Assembly (NCBI GenBank): GCA_965199945.1
Contig: OZ241354.1
Location: 1,798,001-1,862,000 of the forward strand
Direction: 5' to 3'
Length of the DNA stretch: 64,000 nucleotides
Origin: VXYL01 sp965199945
GTDB taxonomy: Bacteria; Pseudomonadota; Gammaproteobacteria; Pseudomonadales; Azotimanducaceae
The position numbers were made by a program, and so were the translations under genes. Numbering within the stretch: the first letter of the stretch is position 1; every line of letters starts with the position of its first letter. Of the stretch, positions 1-8,361 are shown one piece after another. The notes beneath the pieces were generated by a model. The model was not told the DNA's origin. It made no database searches and saw nothing but the letters and a program-made list of their open reading frames with translations.

Positions 1-230
1 ACGACTTCGGCGGCCACCGAGCACACGTCGCCGCGCTCGAGCCCCAGCGCCAGCAGGCCGTTGCCCACCAGCCGCGCCTGCTCGCCCCAGTCCGCCCAGG
101 CGTATTCGTTCCAGATGCCGAAGTCCTTGGCGCGCAAGGCCACCTTGCCGGCGCCGTGTTGCTGCACGCGGCGACGAAACAGCGCCGGCACGGTGGTGCA
201 GCCGTCGATGCTGGCAGGCGCGGAGGACAT
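1..230 (-). CDS. AMP-dependent acyl-CoA synthetase, N-terminal fragment (runs off window)
   Basis: Only the first 76 codons are inside the window; the gene continues beyond base 1. The start is the ATG read leftward from 230. The peptide opens with a phrase typical of long-chain fatty acyl-CoA ligases: a short leader, a conserved TVPALFRRR stretch, then KVALRAKDFGIWNEYAWADW and a GNGLLALGLERGD segment. Family members activate fatty or aromatic acids to CoA thioesters with ATP in the cytoplasm. The gene is divergent from two crotonase genes 67 bp away, consistent with a shared acyl-CoA degradation locus. The catalytic AMP-binding motifs lie outside the window, so substrate cannot be judged. 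Confidence 0.75.
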   Translation of the reverse strand, partial: MSSAPASIDGCTTVPALFRRRVQQHGAGKVALRAKDFGIWNEYAWADWGEQARLVGNGLLALGLERGDVCSVAAEV

Positions 231-296
231 GACGCGGAGCATAGCGCCTTGCGGTTATGATGCGGCAATGGCCAACGCCCGCCACCACTCGCGCCC

Positions 297-1061
297 ATGC
301 TGACGTCGCACCTCGCAGATGGCATCGCCCGTCTCGGCTTCGACGGCGCGCCGATCGACTACCCGGCCTTGGAGGCGCTGCGCCAAGCCGTCGCCGAAGC
401 CGCAGAGGACGACGGCGTGCGCCTGCTGGCGCTCGACTGCCGAAGCGACGGCGACGCCTGGCCGGAGATGGGCGAGTGGCCGGCGCGGTTGGCGGCGCGC
501 CGTCCAAGCGGGTCGCACGGCCCTGGGCCGCTGCCGGAACAGGACGCGATCCGCGCCCTGCGCGGGTTCATGAAGCCGACTCTGGCGCTCCTCCACGGCA
601 AGGTGCATGGCCTCGCGCTCGATCTCGCCTGCATCTGCGACATCCGCTTGGCATCCGCCAGCGCAAGCATCGGCGACCCGCGCATTCGCCAAGGGCGCGC
701 CGCGGCGACCGGCATCGCCTATCTGCTGCCACGGCTGATCGGCCTCTCCCAGGCCATGCGCATCCTGCTGCTCGGCGAGATGCTCGACGGCGCCGAAGCG
801 CAGCGCATCCGTCTGGTACACGAGGTCGCATCCGACGCCGAGTTCCAGGCCCGCGCCGATGCGCTGGCCGCGGACATCGCGGCGTTGCCCACGCGCTCGT
901 GGGAGGTCCACAAGCTGCAAGTGCTGCCGCAGCTCGACATGGGCTTCGACGCCGCCATGGTGCATTCGCTCGGCGTTCGCCAAACCCACGTCATCGAAGA
1001 CCGGCTCGAAGGCGCAAAGGCCTGGCGCGAGCGCCGCCCGCCGCAGTTCAAGGGCCGGTGA
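297..1061 (+). CDS. Enoyl-CoA hydratase/isomerase (crotonase) family protein 1
   Basis: This 254-residue protein has a crotonase-fold layout. The segment FMKPTLALLHGKVHGLALDL corresponds to the family's KP.IAAV.G.A.GGG region that shapes the CoA oxyanion hole, followed by CDIRLASASASIGDPRI. Crotonases act on acyl-CoA thioesters in the cytoplasm. At the position where classical hydratases carry a catalytic Glu (the PE of FG.PE), this protein reads GDPRIRQ, so simple hydratase chemistry is doubtful; isomerase, hydrolase or decarboxylase activity is possible. It sits 7 bp before a paralogue with the same GDPRI motif, so the two may form a heteromeric enzyme or act in sequence. Confidence 0.8.
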   Translation: MLTSHLADGIARLGFDGAPIDYPALEALRQAVAEAAEDDGVRLLALDCRSDGDAWPEMGEWPARLAARRPSGSHGPGPLPEQDAIRALRGFMKPTLALLHGKVHGLALDLACICDIRLASASASIGDPRIRQGRAAATGIAYLLPRLIGLSQAMRILLLGEMLDGAEAQRIRLVHEVASDAEFQARADALAADIAALPTRSWEVHKLQVLPQLDMGFDAAMVHSLGVRQTHVIEDRLEGAKAWRERRPPQFKGR

Positions 1062-1068
1062 CGGTGCG

Positions 1069-1794
1069 ATGAGCGACGAAGACGCGCTGCTGATCGAGGA
1101 CGACGTCGCCGTGCGCCACCTCGTCCTGAACCGCCCGCGCAAGCTGAACGCGCTGGACCTCGATCAGCACCAGCGCATCGGGCTGGCCATCGCCGAAGCC
1201 GCCGAGGACGACGCCGTGCGGGTGCTGGTTCTGTGCGGCAACGGGCGCGCCTTCTGCGCCGGCGACGACTTGGCCGCGGCGCGCTCCGCCAGCGCGAACG
1301 ATCCCGTCGCCAAGCGGCGCGTGGACTTGGACGTCGGCATCGGGCCGGTGCTGCTGCTGGAATCCGCCGCCGCTCTGCGCGCCTTCCCGAAGCCGACGGT
1401 GGCGCTGCTGCACGGCCATGCCCTGGGCTCCGGCTACGACTACAGCCTCTCTTGCGACTTCCGCCTTGCGACCGCGGACGTGAACTACGGCGATCCCCGC
1501 ATTCATCGCGCGCTGTGGGCCGCCGAGGGCTGGAGCTACAAGCTGCCGCGCCTGGTCGATCAAGCCCTCGTCGGCACGGTCGCCTACCTCGGCAAGACGA
1601 TGGACGGCGACGCCGCCGGCGAGTGCGGCCTGGCGCACCGCGTCTATCCGGCCGGCGCGGATCTGCGCCAAGCCGCCAAGCCGTTTCTCGACGACTTGGC
1701 GACTTTGGACCCGGTGGCCTATGCCGAAACGAAGGCGCGTCTTCTCGCCGCCGCCGACAGCGCCTTCGAGCAAGCGTTGGGCTGTGCGCCATGA
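1069..1794 (+). CDS. Enoyl-CoA hydratase/isomerase (crotonase) family protein 2
   Basis: This 241-residue crotonase-fold protein is better conserved than its upstream neighbour: VRHLVLNRPRKLNALD at the N terminus, then CGNGRAFCAGDDL (CoA-binding oxyanion loop) and FPKPTVALLHGHALGSGYD. Like the upstream paralogue it has GDPRI where hydratases normally show a PE catalytic pair. The ATG at 1069 was chosen because homology begins directly after it and it follows the previous stop by 7 bp. Its stop overlaps the next start (ATGA), so translation is probably coupled to the PhyH oxygenase. The pair most likely belongs to one acyl-CoA pathway; substrate unknown. Confidence 0.85.
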   Translation: MSDEDALLIEDDVAVRHLVLNRPRKLNALDLDQHQRIGLAIAEAAEDDAVRVLVLCGNGRAFCAGDDLAAARSASANDPVAKRRVDLDVGIGPVLLLESAAALRAFPKPTVALLHGHALGSGYDYSLSCDFRLATADVNYGDPRIHRALWAAEGWSYKLPRLVDQALVGTVAYLGKTMDGDAAGECGLAHRVYPAGADLRQAAKPFLDDLATLDPVAYAETKARLLAAADSAFEQALGCAP

Positions 1795-3389
1795 ACGACG
1801 CGACCTTGAACAGCGCCAAGCTCTTGAACGACGAACAGGTGCGCGAGTTCATCGGCAACGGCTTCCTGCGCTTGACGCCGGACGTGCCTCTCATTTTGCA
1901 CGAGGAGATCGACGCGACGCTGCGCCGGGTGATCGAGGAGGAGTCGTGGTACGGCAACAACATCCTCTCGCGCGTCCCGCAGATGCACCAGGTCTTGAAC
2001 TGCCCGGTGGTGCGCGGCGCCGTGGCGTCCATCGCCGGGCCCGACTACTACCTGCATCCGCACCGCGCCGTTCACAGCAGCACGCCGGTGGGCGAAGTCG
2101 ACGCGGCGCTCACCGCCGAGACGAACGCGCCGCCGATGGGCAAAGGCTCCCGGGCCGGCTCCGGCTGGCATCAGGACGCGCAGAGTCCCCTCTCCCGGGC
2201 GCGCCATCACCTGCCCCGCTATCTAATCGGCTTCTACTTTCCGCACGACACGCCGGTCGCCATGGGGCCGACGCGCATCCAAGCCGGCAGCCACCTCTAC
2301 GCCAATCCGGTCGCGCCCTCCGGCGTGATTCTCGACGACGTGCCGGCCGGCACGTTCTTTCTGCTGCACTTCGACATGGTCCACGCCGGCTTTCCCAACC
2401 GCACGGAACGGACGCGCTACATGGTGAAGTTCGTGTTCGCCCGCACGCGCCATGCGGACGCGCCGGCCTGGCGCAACGCCGAGGCGGATTGGCGCAAGCC
2501 GAAGCACTGCCTCGCCGAATACGACGCGCCGGCGGCGTGGGGCCATGTTTGGCATTGGATGCGCGGAGCGCCGGCGGCTCGCGCTTCCGGTTCCGTCTCT
2601 TCATCGGCGGAGGTGGCCGGCTTCGACAGCGCTGATCAGGCAACACGCCTGCAGAGCATCTACCGCGCTGCGGAATGCGGCGACGTGCAGGCGCTGGTCG
2701 ATGCGCTGCTTGCCCACGCCGGCAAGGGCCGGCACGAACGCGCATTGGCCGTGGACGAGAGCGGGCGGTCGATTCCCCGGGACGACATCCGCGGCTGGCC
2801 ACGGCGCTGGAACGAGCGCGCAGTAGTCATGGAAGACGCCGCCTACGCGCTGGCGGCGTGCGGCGCCGATGCCGTTCCCGCCCTCGAAGACCTGCTCGCC
2901 AGCGAAGACCCGTGGATGCAGATCAACGCCGCCTTCGCCCTAGGGGAAATCGGGCCTGCCGCGAAGCGCGCGACGCCGAAGCTCGCCGCCGCACTTGACA
3001 GCCCGCACAGCCAAGTGGCGCGCCAAGCGCTCGATGCCCTGGGCGCAATCGGCGAGTCGATCGGGCCGGCGCTGCCGAAGATCGAACGCCTGCTGACGCG
3101 GACGAATCCGGCCTGGCAGGAACCGCAAGTGACGCGCGGCTGGGCGGCCGAAGACCAAGTGCGGATGAACGCCGCGCTGGCACTCCTGAACGCGCTTCAC
3201 GCCGGCGAACACGTCGACGCCATCGAACGCATCGCTGCGGCCGCCCTCGGCGACCGCAACGGCTACGTCGGCGCCATCGCCGCGGAAGTGTTGACGCGCA
3301 TCGCCACGCCTTCGGCCCACGCCAGCGCCATCCGCTTCTTGGCCGAGCGGCGCTGGGACGACACCCTGACCCGCGCCAAGCCGTTCTGA
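1791..3389 (+). CDS. PhyH-family Fe(II)/2-oxoglutarate dioxygenase fused to HEAT-like repeats
   Basis: The 532-residue protein has two parts. Residues about 10-240 resemble phytanoyl-CoA dioxygenase (PhyH): GWHQD gives the HxD iron ligands, HFDMVHAGFPN gives the distal His, and RTRYMVKFVF holds the Arg expected to bind 2-oxoglutarate. From about residue 280 onward there are Ala-rich helical repeats (AVPALEDLLASEDPWMQINA, ALGEIGPAAKRATPKLAAAL, ALDALGAIGESIGPALPKIE) of the HEAT/PBS-lyase type. PhyH enzymes hydroxylate acyl-CoAs or natural products; HEAT repeats normally bind proteins, so the tail may dock a partner such as the adjacent crotonases. It starts inside the previous stop codon. The fusion itself is clear; substrate and partner are inference. 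Confidence 0.8.
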   Translation: MNDATLNSAKLLNDEQVREFIGNGFLRLTPDVPLILHEEIDATLRRVIEEESWYGNNILSRVPQMHQVLNCPVVRGAVASIAGPDYYLHPHRAVHSSTPVGEVDAALTAETNAPPMGKGSRAGSGWHQDAQSPLSRARHHLPRYLIGFYFPHDTPVAMGPTRIQAGSHLYANPVAPSGVILDDVPAGTFFLLHFDMVHAGFPNRTERTRYMVKFVFARTRHADAPAWRNAEADWRKPKHCLAEYDAPAAWGHVWHWMRGAPAARASGSVSSSAEVAGFDSADQATRLQSIYRAAECGDVQALVDALLAHAGKGRHERALAVDESGRSIPRDDIRGWPRRWNERAVVMEDAAYALAACGADAVPALEDLLASEDPWMQINAAFALGEIGPAAKRATPKLAAALDSPHSQVARQALDALGAIGESIGPALPKIERLLTRTNPAWQEPQVTRGWAAEDQVRMNAALALLNALHAGEHVDAIERIAAAALGDRNGYVGAIAAEVLTRIATPSAHASAIRFLAERRWDDTLTRAKPF

Positions 3390-3396
3390 CGCTGCC

Positions 3397-6300
3397 ATGT
3401 CATTCCCCGTCGCCAGCGTCCGCACGGTTCCGGTGGATTTGCGCGGGGGTCTGGCGGCATTGGCTTTGGCCCTCGCGCTGTCGGCGGCGGGGACGGCGAA
3501 CGGCGCCGTTCAGGACGCGCCGCCGACGGAACCGGACATCGAGAGCGCCCGCGCGGCATACGAGGCGTCGCGGTTCGCCGCGCACGGCCGGATGCGTCGG
3601 CAGGGATCGGCGCCAACAACAGCGAGCAGCCCGGCAGCCCATCCAGAGTGGGCCGTCGGCACCGAGGCTCGGCGCGAGCTTGGCGATCGGCCCGCATCGA
3701 GTGCTCTGGCCGTCGGCGAGACAAACCAAGTCTCGCCGCGTCCAGCCGACTTAAAGCACCACGTCGCGTTCCTGCCGGCCGCGCCCGGCGCGTGCGCCTT
3801 CGTGCGGGTGGTGAACCGCGATGCCCGTTCCGGCGAGGTGGCCATCGTCGCCATCGACGACGCTGGCCAGCAGTTCGGCCCCGTCCAGCTCGCCATCCGC
3901 AGCCTCAAGGCCGTGTCCGTAGATGTCGACGACTTGCAGTACGGGAACGCAGCGAAGGGATTGGCGCAAGGCGTCGGTCTGCCCACCGAAGGAGACTGGC
4001 GGCTCGAGCTCGCGTCCTCCTTGGACATTCGCGCGGCAGCGTTTTCGTGCTCGGCGGACGGCCTGCTCGCCAGCTTGGACGGGCGCGTCGCAAAACGCGA
4101 TGGGGTGCGGAAGCTGGCCCTGTTCAACGTCGCCGCGGGAAGTGGCGCCGGAAGCCTCCTGCGCTTGGTCAACCCCGGCGACGAATCGGCCACGGCGACG
4201 ATTCGCGGCGTCGACGACGACGGCGCCGCCAGTGTCGGCGAAGTCCGCGCGACGATCCCGCCAAGAGGGGCCAAGACACTGAACGCGGACGATCTGCGCT
4301 CCGGCGGCGGCGCATTGGACGGCGCGCTCGGCGACGGCAGCGGCAATTGGCGGCTCGCCGTTTCCGCGAACCGTCCCATTCACGTCGCCCACTTGCTCCC
4401 CGTTCCCAGCGGCTTGGAGAACGCCTCGTCGGAGCTGGCGTGGCGCCATGAGAGCGGCCAACGGGTGCATCGCATCCCCTACTTCCCGCCGGAGTCGTCG
4501 GCCGGCGTTGGCGTCGTTCGCTTCGTCAACGACTCCACTGCGGCGGGCACGGTTGAATTCCGCGCCTTCGACCGGACAGCGCGGCAGCTTGCGGCGGTAC
4601 GGCTCTCGGTCGCGGCGCGGCAAGCGGTTCAGTTCGACGCCGCGGAGCTTGCGAACCGTCTGGACGGCGACATCGGCGAGGGCGCATGGCGGCTCGAACT
4701 CGCGACCACCTTGAACGGGCGCGCCGGCGCCTACTTCCGCAACGCCGACGGCCAGCTTGCCAATCTGAATCCGGCGGTCACCGAACCCGCAGCCGACCTG
4801 CCAAGTGAGCACCGCGTCTCCATGCTGTTCTTCGACGGCGCGGACTCGCCGCGCCGCAGTCTGCTGCGCCTCGTCAACTGGAATGACGAGGATGCGGACG
4901 TGACGGTGACCGCGCGAGACGACCGCGGCATTCGCGCAGCCGTCGCGCGCATCCAAGTGCCGGCGCGGAGCGCGCGGACCTACGACGCTTGGCAGTTGGA
5001 GACCGGCGACGGGCCGGGGCTGAGCGGTGGTCTCGGCGACGGCGCGGGAAGCTGGCGCTTCGACATCGCCTCGACCGTGCCCTTGCAGGTATTGAATCTG
5101 CTTGAGAGCAACGGGCAACTCGCGAACCTCTCCCACGGCCCGACGCCAGAGGACGCCTCGGCCGCCGGCATCTTCGGCGAGCACGTCTCGGAGATCGTGC
5201 AAAGCCGTTGCGTGCGCTGCCACGTCGCCGGCGGACGCGCCGCCGGCGCGCGGCTTCGCTTCACGCCGGCTTCGGCCTCGGCCGACCACCAATCCCTCAA
5301 CATCGAGGCGCTCACGACCTTCCTCGCCGACGTGTCGGACGCCGCCGCCCTGCTCTTGAACCGCGTCCAAGGCATCGGCCACGGTGGCGGCGTGCAGCTT
5401 GCCGCGGACACCGAGGACTTCGTCCACATGGCGCGGCTGCTGACGCGGCTGGGCGAGGAACCAGTTGCGACGCCGTCAACCTCCGGCCTCTTCGACGGCG
5501 TGCGGCTCGAAGCGCCCCGCCGCACCTTGCGCCGCGCCGCGCTGATCTTCGCCGGACGCATCCCCACGGCAGCCGAATACGCCGCCCTCGACGGCGGCGG
5601 CGCGGAGGCGCTGCGGCGCGCCGTGCGCGGCTTGATGGCCGGCGACGGCTTCCACGAGTTCCTGCTGCGGGCAAGCAACGACCGGCTCTTGACCGACCGC
5701 GAGCTCGCCCGCTTCTCGGTCATCGACAACGACGGCTACTTCGTGCGCTACGACAACGAGTTCGTGCGCCTCAAGCAGACCGACGAGCGTGCGGCATACG
5801 ACTGGCACCGGCGCGTGCAGTACGGCGCGGCACGGGCGCCGCTGGAGCTGATCGCGCATGTCGTGGAGAACGACCTGCCGTACACGACGGTGCTCACCGC
5901 CGACTACATCATGGCGAACCCCGAGGCGGCGTGGGTGTACGGCGCCGACACGGCCTTCGACGACCCCGGCGACGTCCACGAGTTCAAGCCGAGCGCCATC
6001 GTCGGCTACTACCGCCACGGCTTGGGCCATCGGCGCGAGTACCTGCCCGGCATCGGCGTGCGCGTCGTCGATGCCGGCCCCTTGATTACCGACCATCCCC
6101 ACGCCGGAGTGCTGAACACCAAGGCGTTCCTGCAGCGCTATCCGACCACCGCCACGAACCGCAATCGCGCCCGGGCGCGCTGGACCTACCTGCACTTCCT
6201 GGGCGTCGATGTCGAGAAGTCCGCATCGCGCACCACCGATCCCGTGGCCTTGGCGGACACCGACAACCCGACCCTCAAGAACCCGGCCTGCACCGTCTGC

Positions 6301-8361
6301 CACCAAGCCCTCGACCCGGTGGCCGGGGCCTTCCAGAACTACGGCGACTCCGGCTACTACCGCGACCAATGGGGCGGCCTCGACGCCCTCGACGAGTTCT
6401 ACAAGAACGCCGCCGACAGCGCCCAGGCCGTGCGCGGCGAGTCCGCAGAGAACCCCAGCACGCTCGCTTGGGAACTGCCCCTCGCCGCCGGCCGGCACAC
6501 CGTGGGCTTCACCTACAGCAACGACTTCTACGACGACGAGACCGGCGACGACGGCGTCGTCTTCCTCGACACCTTGCGCGTGCTGGACGAAGACGGGCTG
6601 GAAGTGGCGCACCACGAGTTCGAGTCGGCGCCGCCCGTCGCCCCTTGGGGCGCGTGCGGAGAGCCCGGCACGGAGCCGCAGACGCGCGGCTACCTGCAGC
6701 TGTGGAACGGCGGCCATCAATGCGCCGTTCACCTCGAACTGGCAGTCGAAGACGCCGGCCTCCACGTCGTGGAAGTCGTTGCCTGGGGCCGTCCCCACCC
6801 GGGCTACGGCGGGGAGGGTCTGCCGAAGCTCTCGGTGGTGGCCGATCCATACCGCCTCGGCGACACCTGGTACCGCGACATGCGCAGCCCGGGCTTCCCC
6901 GGCGAGGTGTTGCCCGACAGCGACTCGAGCCTCGCATGGCTCGCCCGCCGCATCGTCGCCGACGACCGTTTCGCCGTCGCCACGGTGAAGTTCTGGTGGC
7001 CGTCGGTGATCGGGCGCGAGGTGGCCGAACCGCCGGCGGACGCTGCGGATGCGGACTCCGCCGGGCGGTTGCTGGCGGCGAACGCGCAGCGCGCGGAAGT
7101 GCAGCGCTTGGCCAGAGGCATGCGCACCGGCTTCGCCGGCGGCGCGCCGTACAACGTCAAGGATCTGCTGACCGAACTGGCGCTCAGCGCGTGGTTCCGC
7201 GCCCGCTCCGCCGACGGTCTCGACGACCTGCAAGAGACGGCGCTCGCCGACGCCGGCGCGGCGCGTCTGCTCACGCCGGAGGAACTGTCGCGCAAGACCG
7301 CCGCGCTCACAGGGTTCGAGTGGGGAAGGTGGCGTCACCCGGCCAGAAAGCCGCATCGCCAGCGCACCGCCGCCTTGACCGACGACGAAGGCTATCGGCT
7401 GCTCTACGGCGGCATCGATTCGGACGGCATCACCACGCGGGCGCGGGACATGACCTCGGTGATGGCCGGCGTCGCCAAGGCGCACGCCGCCCAGACAAGC
7501 TGCCCGGTGGTGTTGCGCGAGTTCTATCTGCTGTCGGACGACGAACGGCGGCTCTTCGCCGGCATCGGCCCCGAAGTGTCGCCGCGCTTCGAGTTGGGCG
7601 CGCGCTTCGAGGTCGGCGCAGCCAAGACAGAGCACACACTGCGCGGCCATCTGACGTGCGGCGACAAGACCGTGTTCCTGAAGTTCCCGAACGACCACTA
7701 CACGCCAAGCGGCGACCGCAATCTCTTCCTGGACCGGCTCGACGTGCGCGACGCCGACGGCGAGATCGTGCAGACAGTTGAACTGGAGTCCATCCCCGCC
7801 ACGGACGATTGCAACAGCACGCAAGACGATCACCATGCCCTGTTCTGCCGTGGCTGGCTGGAGGCGCCGATCACCGTCGAGGCAGCCGGCGAATATGCGC
7901 TCGGCGTGGTTGCCTGGGCCGATCTCCACGGCGACGAGGCGCCGCTCTTGGATGTGGTGGTGGAAGCGGCGACGACCACCGCAATCGGCGAGCGGGCCAT
8001 CAAGCGCAAGCTGGTGGAACTGCACGACACGCTGCTGGGCGTGGCGCTCGACATCGACGACGAGGAGATCGCCGACGCCTACGGCCTGTTCACGGAGGTC
8101 TGGCAGCGCAAGCGCGCCGGCGAGCCGTGGTTCATGGATCGGGCGTGCCATTGGCACGAAGACATCCACTTTCTGGACGGCTTGCTTGCCGACCCCGTTG
8201 GCTTGCACGAATGCGAATACGGGCCGTGCCGCCAGTGGAACTGGCCCCGGGCGTACGCGTACCTGGACAGCCTCGACCTCTCCGACCCGCACTTCGCCGG
8301 CCGTGCCTGGGTGGCGGTGCTGGCGCATCTGATGATGGACTACCGGTACCTGCACCTATGA
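3397..8361 (+). CDS. Large exported DUF1592/DUF1588-like protein with four N-terminal beta repeats and CBM60-like modules
   Basis: This 1654-residue protein has an N-terminal hydrophobic signal (residues about 15-38). Four tandem modules follow, starting near residues 132, 252, 368 and 487. Each carries a RLVN/RFVN strand and ends with a W-R-hydrophobic stretch and a GQLANL-like turn. A CVRCH motif near residue 605 starts a region resembling the planctomycete-type DUF1592/DUF1588 proteins, with a second motif, CTVCHQALDPVAGAF, near 965. Two modules near 1030-1155 and 1409-1528 resemble calcium-dependent xylan-binding CBM60 domains; the second has FPNDHYTPSGDRNLFLD. It overlaps the downstream DUF1501 gene by ATGA, the partnership known for this family. 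The CxxCH motifs could bind haem or metal; neither is shown. Biochemical role unknown. Confidence 0.7.
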   Translation: MSFPVASVRTVPVDLRGGLAALALALALSAAGTANGAVQDAPPTEPDIESARAAYEASRFAAHGRMRRQGSAPTTASSPAAHPEWAVGTEARRELGDRPASSALAVGETNQVSPRPADLKHHVAFLPAAPGACAFVRVVNRDARSGEVAIVAIDDAGQQFGPVQLAIRSLKAVSVDVDDLQYGNAAKGLAQGVGLPTEGDWRLELASSLDIRAAAFSCSADGLLASLDGRVAKRDGVRKLALFNVAAGSGAGSLLRLVNPGDESATATIRGVDDDGAASVGEVRATIPPRGAKTLNADDLRSGGGALDGALGDGSGNWRLAVSANRPIHVAHLLPVPSGLENASSELAWRHESGQRVHRIPYFPPESSAGVGVVRFVNDSTAAGTVEFRAFDRTARQLAAVRLSVAARQAVQFDAAELANRLDGDIGEGAWRLELATTLNGRAGAYFRNADGQLANLNPAVTEPAADLPSEHRVSMLFFDGADSPRRSLLRLVNWNDEDADVTVTARDDRGIRAAVARIQVPARSARTYDAWQLETGDGPGLSGGLGDGAGSWRFDIASTVPLQVLNLLESNGQLANLSHGPTPEDASAAGIFGEHVSEIVQSRCVRCHVAGGRAAGARLRFTPASASADHQSLNIEALTTFLADVSDAAALLLNRVQGIGHGGGVQLAADTEDFVHMARLLTRLGEEPVATPSTSGLFDGVRLEAPRRTLRRAALIFAGRIPTAAEYAALDGGGAEALRRAVRGLMAGDGFHEFLLRASNDRLLTDRELARFSVIDNDGYFVRYDNEFVRLKQTDERAAYDWHRRVQYGAARAPLELIAHVVENDLPYTTVLTADYIMANPEAAWVYGADTAFDDPGDVHEFKPSAIVGYYRHGLGHRREYLPGIGVRVVDAGPLITDHPHAGVLNTKAFLQRYPTTATNRNRARARWTYLHFLGVDVEKSASRTTDPVALADTDNPTLKNPACTVCHQALDPVAGAFQNYGDSGYYRDQWGGLDALDEFYKNAADSAQAVRGESAENPSTLAWELPLAAGRHTVGFTYSNDFYDDETGDDGVVFLDTLRVLDEDGLEVAHHEFESAPPVAPWGACGEPGTEPQTRGYLQLWNGGHQCAVHLELAVEDAGLHVVEVVAWGRPHPGYGGEGLPKLSVVADPYRLGDTWYRDMRSPGFPGEVLPDSDSSLAWLARRIVADDRFAVATVKFWWPSVIGREVAEPPADAADADSAGRLLAANAQRAEVQRLARGMRTGFAGGAPYNVKDLLTELALSAWFRARSADGLDDLQETALADAGAARLLTPEELSRKTAALTGFEWGRWRHPARKPHRQRTAALTDDEGYRLLYGGIDSDGITTRARDMTSVMAGVAKAHAAQTSCPVVLREFYLLSDDERRLFAGIGPEVSPRFELGARFEVGAAKTEHTLRGHLTCGDKTVFLKFPNDHYTPSGDRNLFLDRLDVRDADGEIVQTVELESIPATDDCNSTQDDHHALFCRGWLEAPITVEAAGEYALGVVAWADLHGDEAPLLDVVVEAATTTAIGERAIKRKLVELHDTLLGVALDIDDEEIADAYGLFTEVWQRKRAGEPWFMDRACHWHEDIHFLDGLLADPVGLHECEYGPCRQWNWPRAYAYLDSLDLSDPHFAGRAWVAVLAHLMMDYRYLHL

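Noticed and set aside
5211..6305. CVRCH and CTVCH as proof of a c-type cytochrome
   Set aside because: Two CxxCH motifs suit haem binding but also occur in DUF1592-type proteins without shown haem; not claimed.
5476..8355. 959-codon open frame on the minus strand
   Set aside because: It lies wholly opposite the DUF1592-like gene. High GC makes antisense frames long; its peptide lacks family motifs while the plus-strand gene has them.
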